Source: Alistipes sp. | GTDB lineage: Bacteria > Bacteroidota > Bacteroidia > Bacteroidales > Rikenellaceae | Assembly (NCBI GenBank): GCA_017629145.1 | Contig: JAGBXR010000034.1 | Coordinates: forward strand, 1-64,000 | DNA length: 64,000 nucleotides | Reading direction: 5' to 3' | Shown: piece by piece, positions 8,981 through 17,091 of the stretch | Position numbering within the stretch: position 1 is the stretch's first letter | Layout of the letters: every line of letters begins with the position of its first letter | Notes under the pieces: model-generated | Databases searched by the model: none | What the model was told of the DNA's origin: nothing | The model's input: only the letters and a program-made list of their open reading frames with translations | Program-made: the position numbers and the translations under genes

Positions 8981-9030
8981 AGAGGGAGAATTATTGAGCT
9001 GTGTGCTTCATAATTCTCCCTCTTTTTTTT
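8981..9030 (+). terminator. Intrinsic terminator
   Basis: A 14-bp perfect stem (8981-8994 with 9010-9023) followed by eight T residues. It may also stop the convergent DUF3667 gene. Confidence 0.92.
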
Positions 9031-9036
9031 ATAATT

Positions 9037-10152
9037 TTATACATATTTATCTGCCACAATGAAGCAGGCGATTATACATATAACTATAAGGACAACGAAA
9101 CAATTGAACAAGTAGATAACGTTGATATATAGCGCCCTAATCATTGCCCTTATCCACGACTTCATATCGTAGGTGCATTTGATGGCTGCCGCCAAATAGA
9201 AGAACAACGACAGTATCATTATCCACTCCATAACTTTTACGGGAGGCGACGCCACAAGATAGAGCACATATATGAACAATATCATTAGCTCTACAAACGA
9301 GGTATAGTAGAGTGAGAAAACAAAGTGGTGGACAAAAGGTCGTTTATTCTTACGTTGGGTACGTGCCAGAGCCATTGCCAGTAAAGGAATTGTAAACAAC
9401 ACGATTATAGGCAAATAGGTCGTAATGATATTGAATATATGTGATGTAACATCCTGTATCATATTTATCTCTTTGCCAAATCGGATCTCCTCGGCATTGA
9501 AGCTATAGTAACCGTCCTCGTTAACTATAACGATATCATCCTCGATAAGGCATCGTGGGATGACTGCAATCCATCGATCCATTGCATCACCCTCGTTGTC
9601 CTCAAAAACCTCGGCACAGCTAATGTAGGCAGGATGCTCCAAAGCTATCGTGGTCGGAGCGTACATCAGTACACTATCGCGTGGCGATGCGGCCATTTTC
9701 TCTACATACTCCTGATCATCAACCAAAAAAGACATCTGTACGTTTGACACAAATCTCTCATCGCGCACTAAATTGTCAAGAGGTTTCTCGATGGCATCGG
9801 TATCGGCAAAGATGAAGAATATGGTAAGAAAGGCTAGAAGCAGGAACATATTGAGCTTGAGCGGATGGATGTTCGACACAATCTTTCCCGCAAGAAACTC
9901 TTTAGCCAAATAGCCTGGCTTGCTCACCAAATCCCATATAGTCTTAAATAGCTTTATATCGAGCATATATGCATTGTCGAGATAGACGCTGATAAAATTG
10001 CCTACCGTGGGTTTTGGATCTATAAACTCCTGACCACACATATGACAGAATGGGCCAGTGAGCTCCGTGCCACAATTCAGGCAACGATTCACCTCACCAC
10101 CCTTCTCGACTGATTCCGAATCCTTGATCTGCTCCTTATCGCACATAACCAT
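9037..10152 (-). CDS. DUF3667 zinc-ribbon membrane protein
   Basis: About 371 residues. An N-terminal zinc ribbon NRCLNCGTELTGPFCHMCGQ (two CxxC pairs) is followed by the DUF3667 signature FIDPKPTVGNFI and TIWDLVSKPGYLAKEFLAGK, a transmembrane segment LNMFLLLAFLTIFFIFA, a soluble loop of about 120 residues, and three to four more membrane helices at the C-terminus. Function of the family is unknown. The ATG at 10152 (or 10146) follows the -7 box at 10172-10179, so a longer extension is not supported. It lies convergent to the DUF4252-like gene. Confidence 0.82.
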   Translation of the reverse strand: MVMCDKEQIKDSESVEKGGEVNRCLNCGTELTGPFCHMCGQEFIDPKPTVGNFISVYLDNAYMLDIKLFKTIWDLVSKPGYLAKEFLAGKIVSNIHPLKLNMFLLLAFLTIFFIFADTDAIEKPLDNLVRDERFVSNVQMSFLVDDQEYVEKMAASPRDSVLMYAPTTIALEHPAYISCAEVFEDNEGDAMDRWIAVIPRCLIEDDIVIVNEDGYYSFNAEEIRFGKEINMIQDVTSHIFNIITTYLPIIVLFTIPLLAMALARTQRKNKRPFVHHFVFSLYYTSFVELMILFIYVLYLVASPPVKVMEWIMILSLFFYLAAAIKCTYDMKSWIRAMIRALYINVIYLFNCFVVLIVICIIACFIVADKYV

Positions 10153-10171
10153 TAATTTTAAATTGATATGA

Positions 10172-10202
10172 CAAAGATATATCAATTGTATGGCAAATCC
10201 AA
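10172..10202 (-). promoter_or_regulatory. Promoter of the DUF3667 gene
   Basis: Minus-strand TATCTTTG (10179-10172) is a perfect -7 box, with TTG (10202-10200) 20 bp upstream. Confidence 0.65.
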
Positions 10203-10231
10203 TGAGAAAGCCATTTTTTTACGGTCCGACA

Positions 10232-10267
10232 TAAACAAATCAGGCCATCCCAATCGGGATAGCCTGA
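10232..10267 (-). terminator. Intrinsic terminator of the secreted 211-residue protein gene / STAS operon
   Basis: Stem TCAGGC-ATCCC paired with GGGAT-GCCTGA (10240-10267) with a 4-base loop. A T-rich stretch follows on the minus strand. Confidence 0.75.
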
Positions 10268-10294
10268 CTTATTCGGATAGCATCGCACCGACGA

Positions 10295-10930
10295 CTACAT
10301 CATATCTTCAACATTTCTCTTCTTCTTACCCTTGGCATCGCGCTTTGCCTGCTTCGCGGCCTGCTTGTCGAGGTATTTTGATGTTGGCTCTACGCCTGTA
10401 TTGATAATGAATGTATACTCGTTGTACGACTCATCAACACTCTTCACAGATTTGTAATCTATCGTACGTGATGATGTTCGACTGATGATATGCTGCTCCA
10501 TAGATAGCTCAATGCTGTAGTCTTCGTAGATGGCGTGCTGTATTACAACCTTACCTGAAGAGGTCTCGAAAAAGTTGTCGCAGTTGTGCATCATAAACGA
10601 AAGTAGCTTATGGTAGGTCTCGTCCTTGTAGAAAACAACATATATAGACGACACCTTATCCTCGACGCCCATCTGCACAGCGATAGAGTAATCGCCCGAC
10701 GCAGGACGTATATCATCTTCGGCATCAGCAAAAATTGCAAGGACGTTGAGCGCCACATTGAGTCCGTTAGTACGGGTCAAGCCCCACGTATTGGTGTAGT
10801 TATCATACTTGAAGTTGTTCTCCTTGAACTCCGCCTTGCTGAAATAGATATACTTCGAATAGGGAAGCTCCTGGGCCTTGGCTGCAATCACAGCACACAA
10901 CGCCAAACATAGAAATAGTACCTTTTTCAT
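10295..10930 (-). CDS. Secreted protein of unknown function
   Basis: A 211-residue protein with signal peptide MKKVLFLCLALCAVIAAKAQ. I do not recognise a family. Visible features are an aromatic, beta-rich middle (YIYFSKAEFKENNFKYDNYT, then SSIYVVFYKDETYHKLLSFM) and a very basic tail (KQAAKQAKRDAKGKKKRNVE) near the C-terminus. It starts 42 bp after the stop of the STAS gene on the same strand with no visible terminator between, so it may be the last gene of the partner-switching operon. A -7 element of its own is not evident. Confidence 0.7.
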   Translation of the reverse strand: MKKVLFLCLALCAVIAAKAQELPYSKYIYFSKAEFKENNFKYDNYTNTWGLTRTNGLNVALNVLAIFADAEDDIRPASGDYSIAVQMGVEDKVSSIYVVFYKDETYHKLLSFMMHNCDNFFETSSGKVVIQHAIYEDYSIELSMEQHIISRTSSRTIDYKSVKSVDESYNEYTFIINTGVEPTSKYLDKQAAKQAKRDAKGKKKRNVEDMM

Positions 10931-10972
10931 AATTTCGGTTAGATTTTATTAATTTTTCCTATTCGAGAGCTA

Positions 10973-11272
10973 TTACTCGATATTAAGCAGGCGCGAAAAT
11001 CCCGTAAGATCAAACACCGACTGCACCTCCTTGTTGAGATTGCGGATTGTAAATTTACCGCCTACTGCAGCAAGCTGCTTATAGGTAGATAGTATCACAC
11101 GCAGTCCCGACGAACTAACATAATCCATCTTCTCACAATCGAATACGACAACTGCGCCCAAATCAATGAGTGGTTTTACAGTTTGCTCCAGCTCGGGAGA
11201 TGTTACCGTATCGAGGCGACCCGCGATGTGGAGTATCGTAGTGCCCCCCTCTTCTAAAATTGTAATATCCAT
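10973..11272 (-). CDS. STAS-domain anti-sigma factor antagonist (STAS-1)
   Basis: A 99-residue single STAS domain, the size of SpoIIAA/RsbV. MDITILEEGGTTILHIAGRL (1-20) is the first strand-loop, and KMDYVSSSGLRVILSTYKQL carries the conserved phosphoacceptor region (S54/S55 before GLR). It ends SVFDLTGFSRLLNIE, typical of the family. In partner switching an RsbW-type kinase phosphorylates this serine and a PP2C phosphatase removes the phosphate. The upstream gene encodes both activities in one protein, only 6 bp away. The final partner (sigma factor or other target) is not in the window. Confidence 0.92.
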   Translation of the reverse strand: MDITILEEGGTTILHIAGRLDTVTSPELEQTVKPLIDLGAVVVFDCEKMDYVSSSGLRVILSTYKQLAAVGGKFTIRNLNKEVQSVFDLTGFSRLLNIE

Positions 11273-11278
11273 TATATA

Positions 11279-13666
11279 CTATTGTGTTAAATATTCCGAC
11301 TCAATTCCATCCTTCTTATCACCTATAACCTTGACCATTGTCAGGATATTCTCTCCATTCACACGATGATACTCCACCATCTGCATAATACGACGGATGA
11401 GGAATATACCCAAACCGCCAATAGGACGCTCCTCCAACGATAGCGTTATATCAGCCTCGGGCTGCTTCGTTGGGTCGAACTCCTTGCCCGAGTCAACAAT
11501 CTTGAAGACCAAGCGATTCTCGACCTGACGCACCGTAATAGTCAACGTATGCTCCTCGTCCTGTGGGTAGGCATACATAATGACGTTCGACACAGCCTCC
11601 TCCATAGCGAGATGGATATTGAACGAATCCTCTGCCGAGAGATTCAGCTCCTCGCTGATTTGCTCAAGGAAAGCTGCCATACGTGCTATCTCCTCGATGC
11701 GATTTGAGAGAACTATCTGTCGAGAATCCTCGTCATTGCCCAGTTTGCCTATGCTACAGCACAAAATTGTGATATCATCGTTCTGATCTGCACCCTTGGT
11801 GTGGATGGCAATATCCTCAAGAACCTCATCTATAATCTTGCGTGGTGTGTTCGACGACTTATCCTGCAAGAACTCCATAAGACGATGCACGCCATAGAGC
11901 TCCTTATCGACACTTTCGGCCTCGGTAACGCCATCGGTATACATAAACAACGTAGAGCCGTTCTCGATATGGCACGACTCACTCTCGTACTTAAAGCCCG
12001 ACCATATACCCATTGCTAAGTTAGGCTTGACGCAGAGCTGCTCTGCGCAACCGTTAGGCAGCAGAATAATCGGAGGATTGTGTCCTGCATTGCAATATCG
12101 CAGTTCACCACTCTTCAAATCCAGAATGCCGACAAAGGCTGTACAGAACATATTCGACTCGTTAGACTCCGAAAGTGCATCGTTAAGCGTTGCGACAATA
12201 CCCTCGGGACTCTCCACGTTATAGGCAATAGTTCTAAACAGGCGACACGTAACAGCCATAACCAATGATGCAGGAACACCCTTACCCGACACATCACCCA
12301 CGATAAAATGGAGCTTTTCGTCGTCGATAAAGAAGTCGTACAAGTCGCCACCGACCTCTCGCGCTGGGCGCAGCTTGGAGTAGAGGTCGATATCATCGCG
12401 CTCGGGGAACGGAGGGAAAACCTTGGGCACCATACCCATCTGTATAGCGCGAGCAATACGCAATTCACTCTCGATACGCTCCTTGTTTGCAGCCGTAAGC
12501 TGCAGCTCATCAACATATTTGAGCAATGACTGTTGCATATTTGCAAACGAATCGCGCAGCGTGCGCACCTCGTCGCGTCCCGAGACTGTAGGCAGCTTGG
12601 CCAGCAGGTTACCCTCGGCAATTTCGGTTGCTACGCCAGCGATCTTAATCAGAGGTCGCGTCATTCGACGTATGGTCAAGAAGCAGATAATGGCGACAAG
12701 CAGCAAGCATATGAAACCTGCTATATAGGAGTACTTGCGTACGCTCTCCACACCAGCAAAGATATCGCTATGCAGACAAGCTACTGCAACCGACCACCCC
12801 GTAGCCTCGATAGGAGCGTAGAGTAGATAGAACTTCTCGCCCTGACGCTCGAACTCACCGTTACCACACTCGCCACTAATCATTCGATATGCCGTCTCAA
12901 CCATCTGATGGTCACCCTGCGAGTAGGCCACATCGAACATCGTCTTGTTGAGGATATAGTCGTGGTTATAGTGTACGAGATATGCTCCCAAACGGCCAAT
13001 CATCAGATTGTAGGCATTGGGATATGGCTTGATGCTGTTCACCATCTTGGCAAACCACTCGAGCGAAAGGTCGGCAGTAAAGATTGCTATAATCTGACCA
13101 TCGTTGTTGTATATCGGATAGGAGTAGGTGGTCATAATGATATTGCCACCACCCTCGTCGAAATATGGCTCACTCCAGTGTGGTGCATTGAGCTGCATTG
13201 GGAGTCTGTACCAATCCATCAGGTGGTAGTTATACGACTCTGTACCAAGCTGCTTGCTGCGAATAGCATCTCCGTCGCGATAGGAATAGGGCGAGTAGAA
13301 CCTGCCCATCTCTTCGTAGTAGTATGGCTCAAAGGCTATGGCCGAGCCCGAGATGAAATCGTTGCTCTGGATGATATGCTCGGTGATTGTATATAGCTTC
13401 TCGGGATTGTTCAGACTCTCGACTACCTGCCACGACAAGTTATTTAGAGTGATTTCTACCGAATGTAGTACGCTGTTGATGCGAAGAATAGTATTATCAA
13501 GTGCAGACTGTGCACGCTCGATAGACTCGTTCTGAACATATCGGCGCGCCGAGCGTGAGTTGCCTACGATGGTCGCTGTGAAGAGTGCCGACACCAGCAC
13601 AAGAATTACCAAGCTCAAACGAAGAGGGAATGAGCGAATAAGTAAATTAGCTAATTTAACCACCAT
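11279..13666 (-). CDS. dCache-HAMP-SpoIIE phosphatase-RsbW-like kinase fusion (partner-switching sensor)
   Basis: A 795-residue membrane protein. TM1 (about 14-35) and TM2 (about 313-335) flank an extracytoplasmic sensor of the double-Cache type (HWSEPYFDEGGGNIIMTTYS, then ATGWSVAVACLHSDIF). A HAMP domain (about 336-390) starts RRMTRPLIKIAGVATEIAEG. The PP2C/SpoIIE phosphatase (about 430-630) shows REVGGDLYDFF, VGDVSGKGVPASL, CNAGHNPPIIL and MYTDGVTEAES with metal-binding Asp residues. The C-terminal HATPase (about 660-790) shows the N-box LAMEEAVSNVIMYAY, G1-like DSGKEFDP and G2-like GGLGIFLIRR. It therefore carries both the phosphatase and the kinase for STAS partners, under a periplasmic ligand sensor. 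Neighbours are a STAS gene on each side of the operon and an ABC transporter. Confidence 0.92.
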   Translation of the reverse strand: MVVKLANLLIRSFPLRLSLVILVLVSALFTATIVGNSRSARRYVQNESIERAQSALDNTILRINSVLHSVEITLNNLSWQVVESLNNPEKLYTITEHIIQSNDFISGSAIAFEPYYYEEMGRFYSPYSYRDGDAIRSKQLGTESYNYHLMDWYRLPMQLNAPHWSEPYFDEGGGNIIMTTYSYPIYNNDGQIIAIFTADLSLEWFAKMVNSIKPYPNAYNLMIGRLGAYLVHYNHDYILNKTMFDVAYSQGDHQMVETAYRMISGECGNGEFERQGEKFYLLYAPIEATGWSVAVACLHSDIFAGVESVRKYSYIAGFICLLLVAIICFLTIRRMTRPLIKIAGVATEIAEGNLLAKLPTVSGRDEVRTLRDSFANMQQSLLKYVDELQLTAANKERIESELRIARAIQMGMVPKVFPPFPERDDIDLYSKLRPAREVGGDLYDFFIDDEKLHFIVGDVSGKGVPASLVMAVTCRLFRTIAYNVESPEGIVATLNDALSESNESNMFCTAFVGILDLKSGELRYCNAGHNPPIILLPNGCAEQLCVKPNLAMGIWSGFKYESESCHIENGSTLFMYTDGVTEAESVDKELYGVHRLMEFLQDKSSNTPRKIIDEVLEDIAIHTKGADQNDDITILCCSIGKLGNDEDSRQIVLSNRIEEIARMAAFLEQISEELNLSAEDSFNIHLAMEEAVSNVIMYAYPQDEEHTLTITVRQVENRLVFKIVDSGKEFDPTKQPEADITLSLEERPIGGLGIFLIRRIMQMVEYHRVNGENILTMVKVIGDKKDGIESEYLTQ

Positions 13667-13693
13667 AACATCAGACGTTTATATTTTATACTC

Positions 13694-14749
13694 TCACTGC
13701 AGTCGAGCCTTACTTAATTCCATATGCAAGATATGCATACTACCCTCCACTCGCTCCTCGAGCACATCGCACAATCCGCGCAGAATACTCAGACTCAAAT
13801 CGTCGCGACACGTGCTCTCATCGGCATACAGCACACCGGCCTCATCGGTTACGATATCGAGCATCATACGCATATCATCATTCATCTTGGCAAGTTGCAG
13901 ACGCGCACCACCCTCGAGTGGCACAAGGTTAAGCGACTCCTCAACGACAAGTTGCACATAACGTGACGCCTTAGCATTCAGACCATAGCGAGAGCAGAAC
14001 TGCTCAATGCGTGAGTTGAGCTCAGGACGGTCGAATTGCACAGACTCGATTGTGTAGTGTAAGTCACGCATATAGCTTAGCAATCGTCTTGTAGCCTCCT
14101 GGCGAGGTGATGTAAGTACCTCATCAACAGAGCCATCCTCGCAGATGTAACCCTCATCAAGAATGGCGATCCTATCAGCAAGCTCTGATGCCGCCTGTAT
14201 GTCGTGGGTGCTAATTACTAAGGTTATCTCACTCTTCAGCTTACGCAAAACATCCATAACCTCACCTCTTGAGATTGGATCGAGTGACGATAGCGGCTCG
14301 TCAATAAGTAGTATCTGTGGCTTCATCACCAATGCTCGTGCTATAGCAACACGCTGCTGCTGACCTGCAGAGAGCTCGTGCGGAAAGAGGTGGCTCTTGT
14401 GTGCAAGACCGATAGAGTCAAGTTGTGCCATAGCTATACGCTCTGCCTCGGCTGTCGACATACCTAAGACCTGCTTAGGTGCCAATGTGAGGTTGTGGAG
14501 CACAGTGAGAAAGGGAAATAGGTTGAACTGCTGAAATATCATACCAATACGCGGTCTCTCGCCCCCAGAGAATACTATCTCTCCGCTGTCGAGTTGCTCT
14601 AATCCAGCAAGGCAGCGTAGCAGCGTACTCTTGCCACAGCCGATAGAGCCAAACAGACATACCGACTCTCCCTCTACGAGTTTCAGCGACAAATCATTCA
14701 AAACCTGACAGCCATCGAACGACTTATATACGTGTTTAAGCTCAATCAT
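13694..14749 (-). CDS. Amino-acid-type ABC transporter ATPase with a C-terminal degenerate RsbW-like domain
   Basis: A 351-residue protein. Residues 1-230 are a complete polar amino acid ABC ATPase: Walker A GSIGCGKST (34-42), Q-loop FQQFNLFPF, signature LSAGQ (126-130), Walker B ILLIDE (146-151), H-loop H182. About 120 extra residues follow. They align by eye with the anti-sigma kinase domain of the neighbouring sensor: FCSRYGLNAKASRYVQLVVE then ESLNL keeps ExxxN (E270, N274), D302-E-A-G resembles a worn G1 box, and the G2 glycines are replaced (DDLSLSILRGLCDVLEER). It thus looks like an inactive or altered HATPase fused to a transporter ATPase. Usual family length is about 240. It overlaps the permease by 8 bp. 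Confidence 0.9.
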   Translation of the reverse strand: MIELKHVYKSFDGCQVLNDLSLKLVEGESVCLFGSIGCGKSTLLRCLAGLEQLDSGEIVFSGGERPRIGMIFQQFNLFPFLTVLHNLTLAPKQVLGMSTAEAERIAMAQLDSIGLAHKSHLFPHELSAGQQQRVAIARALVMKPQILLIDEPLSSLDPISRGEVMDVLRKLKSEITLVISTHDIQAASELADRIAILDEGYICEDGSVDEVLTSPRQEATRRLLSYMRDLHYTIESVQFDRPELNSRIEQFCSRYGLNAKASRYVQLVVEESLNLVPLEGGARLQLAKMNDDMRMMLDIVTDEAGVLYADESTCRDDLSLSILRGLCDVLEERVEGSMHILHMELSKARLQ

Positions 14750-15506
14750 ACTTGAATAATTTTGTAGTTATAACCCTTACCCCTCGAATAATCGACTTTG
14801 CCATTATCAGATAGAATAGTGATGCTACCAACAGTGGCGCAAGCATATCGGAGTATATGTTTTGGACATCAAACACAGCCCTAATCAAGTCAGTCTGAGC
14901 GATATAACCTGCATACGATGTAATACGGAGTTGTATCTTTACCTGGTCTGTGAGCGTGGGTATCATCATTTTTGCAGCCTGTGGTAATACTATATATCGG
15001 TAGCATTGGCGAGTGGTCATACCCAATGCTCGTCCTGCCTCGATTTGTCCCTTGCCGACCTTGTTAATATTACGTGTAAAAATGCCCTCAATAGCTCCTG
15101 AGGTGTATAATCCTGCGGCTATAATTGTTACGATAATACCATTGACCTTGCCGGCGAAGATGACATAATAGAACAGCATCATCAAAGCTACTGACGGTAT
15201 ATCGCGTATCGTGGTAACAAACCAATGCATTGGTTTGTAAAACCATTGACACTTGTTGGTGATAGCAAGATATGTCAACAGAGATGAGACGAGGAGGGAT
15301 TCAATTATAGCAAAGAAGAATATTATGACCGTTGTCTTCAAACCACCCAAAATCACGCACCACATATCTCGGGATAGCAGAATCGACCAAAAACTGCTTG
15401 ACTCAGCAGCATCTGCCGCCATACAATACTCACAAGAGCATAACATCATAAGCAATACTAAAAATAGTATGCTTGGTCTGCGATATCTCTTGGCTATATA
15501 ACTCAT
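14742..15506 (-). CDS. Amino-acid-type ABC transporter permease (HisM/GlnP-like)
   Basis: A 254-residue protein with about six membrane segments. It starts with a hydrophobic segment (RPSILFLVLLMMLCSCEYCM), then a short soluble stretch, then the permease core starting LGGLKTTVIIFFFAIIESLL. The EAA loop that docks the ATPase is clear: EAGRALGMTTRQCYRYIVLP. The conserved region RDIPSVALMMLFYYVIF corresponds to RGTPLLVQLFxxYxG of polar amino acid permeases. No substrate-binding protein gene accompanies it in this operon, which is unusual. It lies between a STAS gene (77 bp upstream) and the ATPase (8 bp overlap). Confidence 0.9.
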   Translation of the reverse strand: MSYIAKRYRRPSILFLVLLMMLCSCEYCMAADAAESSSFWSILLSRDMWCVILGGLKTTVIIFFFAIIESLLVSSLLTYLAITNKCQWFYKPMHWFVTTIRDIPSVALMMLFYYVIFAGKVNGIIVTIIAAGLYTSGAIEGIFTRNINKVGKGQIEAGRALGMTTRQCYRYIVLPQAAKMMIPTLTDQVKIQLRITSYAGYIAQTDLIRAVFDVQNIYSDMLAPLLVASLFYLIMAKSIIRGVRVITTKLFKYD

Positions 15507-15583
15507 CGTGTGATTATTAGAAAAGAATATACACAGACCCCGTTTAACCAGAGTCCGTGCAATCTTCTAAAGTGTAGCAAATG

Positions 15584-15874
15584 TTACTCGATATTGAAAA
15601 TCTGACTAAATCCAGACATATCAAACACACTCTTAACGAGTGGTTCAAGATTGCGAATAATCAACTTACCGCCCTTTGCTGTGATATTTTTGTTAAACGA
15701 CAAGAAAATACGCAATCCAGAAGAGCAGATATAGTTCATACCTGCACAATCAATTACTACTATATCTCCAAGGTTTACCTCCAGTCTGTTGATATCATCC
15801 TCCAAAGCCTTAAGGTGAAGCGAATCCATTGGATAGTTTGCGTATATGTTATGTGTTGTAAAATTTTCCGCCAT
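15584..15874 (-). CDS. STAS-domain anti-sigma factor antagonist (STAS-2)
   Basis: A 96-residue STAS domain, first gene of the operon. DIVVIDCAGMNYICSSGLRI carries the SSGLR phosphoacceptor, and the end SVFDMSGFSQIFNIE nearly copies STAS-1 (SVFDLTGFSRLLNIE), so the two are paralogues. I chose the ATG at 15874. The in-frame TTG further upstream lies in the promoter. Having two STAS proteins for one kinase/phosphatase suggests two outputs or a competition, which is inference. Confidence 0.9.
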   Translation of the reverse strand: MAENFTTHNIYANYPMDSLHLKALEDDINRLEVNLGDIVVIDCAGMNYICSSGLRIFLSFNKNITAKGGKLIIRNLEPLVKSVFDMSGFSQIFNIE

Positions 15875-15901
15875 AATTACATTTATATATCTTAACTCGT
15901 A

Positions 15902-15934
15902 CAAAGGTAGTAAAAAAAATCAAAGTGAAACAAA
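15902..15934 (-). promoter_or_regulatory. Promoter of the STAS/ABC transporter operon
   Basis: Minus-strand TACCTTTG (15909-15902) with TTTG (15934-15931) 21 bp upstream matches the Bacteroidetes consensus at both elements. The leader to the ATG at 15874 is about 24 bases. Confidence 0.75.
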
Positions 15935-16084
15935 ATTTTTATTATTTTAACATTAAATTTTGTCGAGCTTATCCGTAGGATAGTCCCGAAACAGACAAAT
16001 AATTGCGACATATTCAACAATCTATTGCAGCATCCTGTTTTTAATTTTTGCATCTCTGGTGCAGATATTGCATTGTGGCGATTT

Positions 16085-17005
16085 ATGAAGAATCGAGGAA
16101 CCATCAATGCACATATCGCACTCATCGCCTGCAACGTCGTATGGGCGTGCGACTATCCATTTTACAACCTGCTACTCGGAAAATATATCGAGCCGTTAGC
16201 AATGGTCACAGCCTCGCTTATAGCAGCTGCTGCACTGTCGTGGATACCTGCTATATGGCAACCCCGAGAGCGCATCGAAAAAAGCGACTGGGCGATGATA
16301 ATCTTTGCTGCGATGCTGATGGGTGTGACACGCAAAATGATGATGATGTTTGGCCTATCACGCACCTCGCCTATCGATGGTTCGATAATAGCCACATTAG
16401 TACCTATACTCGTACTTATCGTTTCGTTAATTGCGCGTGTCGACAAGCTAACAATTCGCAAGGCGGTTGGTCTGGTAGTAGGTCTTACGGGTGCCATAGC
16501 CGTAATTATCACAAGCCACAGTCCGACACACCCAAAATCGGAACTTTGGGGCAACGTGATGATGATGTGCAGCGGTACGGTAACAGCTCTCTATATGGTA
16601 TTTTTCAGACGTCTGGTATCTAAATACCGCATAACGACCACACTTCGCGCCATATACACAATATCGGCGGTCGTTATGCTCCCGATAGGTATGGACTCGA
16701 TGATAGATATCGACTTTGCAGATATGAACGCCGAGCTATGGGCAGCTGCCGCGTTTGTACTTATCATACCGACATATCTGCCTAACCTCCTGCTCAACTA
16801 CTCGTTGCGCTACCTCCAACCTACTCTATCGAGCATCTACACCTACATCCAACCAGTGCTTGCCGTAGCGCTGTCGGTAGCTATGGGTCTCGACCGTCTG
16901 CACACCGACACGATATTCTTTGCCGTTGTGCTATTTGTTGGCGTGTGGTTGGTCATCACATCCTACAAAGAGAGCCCTCAACAACCGCAACCTCTGAAAA
17001 ATTAA
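16085..17005 (+). CDS. EamA/DMT-family transporter
   Basis: A 306-residue protein with ten hydrophobic segments in two EamA repeats: NAHIALIACNVVWACDYPFY opens repeat 1, and WGNVMMMCSGTVTALYMVFF opens repeat 2. YTYIQPVLAVALSVAMGLDR is the conserved region near the end. The family exports or imports small metabolites such as amino acids or nucleotides. The substrate is not readable. I prefer the ATG at 16085 because a -7-like box (AATTTTTG, 16043-16050) lies inside the longer in-frame extension that starts at 16025. It is transcribed divergently from the STAS operon. Confidence 0.85.
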   Translation: MKNRGTINAHIALIACNVVWACDYPFYNLLLGKYIEPLAMVTASLIAAAALSWIPAIWQPRERIEKSDWAMIIFAAMLMGVTRKMMMMFGLSRTSPIDGSIIATLVPILVLIVSLIARVDKLTIRKAVGLVVGLTGAIAVIITSHSPTHPKSELWGNVMMMCSGTVTALYMVFFRRLVSKYRITTTLRAIYTISAVVMLPIGMDSMIDIDFADMNAELWAAAAFVLIIPTYLPNLLLNYSLRYLQPTLSSIYTYIQPVLAVALSVAMGLDRLHTDTIFFAVVLFVGVWLVITSYKESPQQPQPLKN

Positions 17006-17012
17006 TATAAAA

Positions 17013-17055
17013 GAAGCGAGTCCACAGCATAGCAGTCTATGCAAGGACTCGCTTC
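17013..17055. terminator. Bidirectional terminator between convergent genes
   Basis: An 11-bp perfect stem GAAGCGAGTCC/GGACTCGCTTC (17013-17023 with 17045-17055) with an inner CATAG/CTATG stem. It separates the EamA gene (+) and the dipeptidase (-). Confidence 0.8.
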
Positions 17056-17091
17056 GAGTGTATAGTGCTAAAATAGCACGACTACTCTGCG

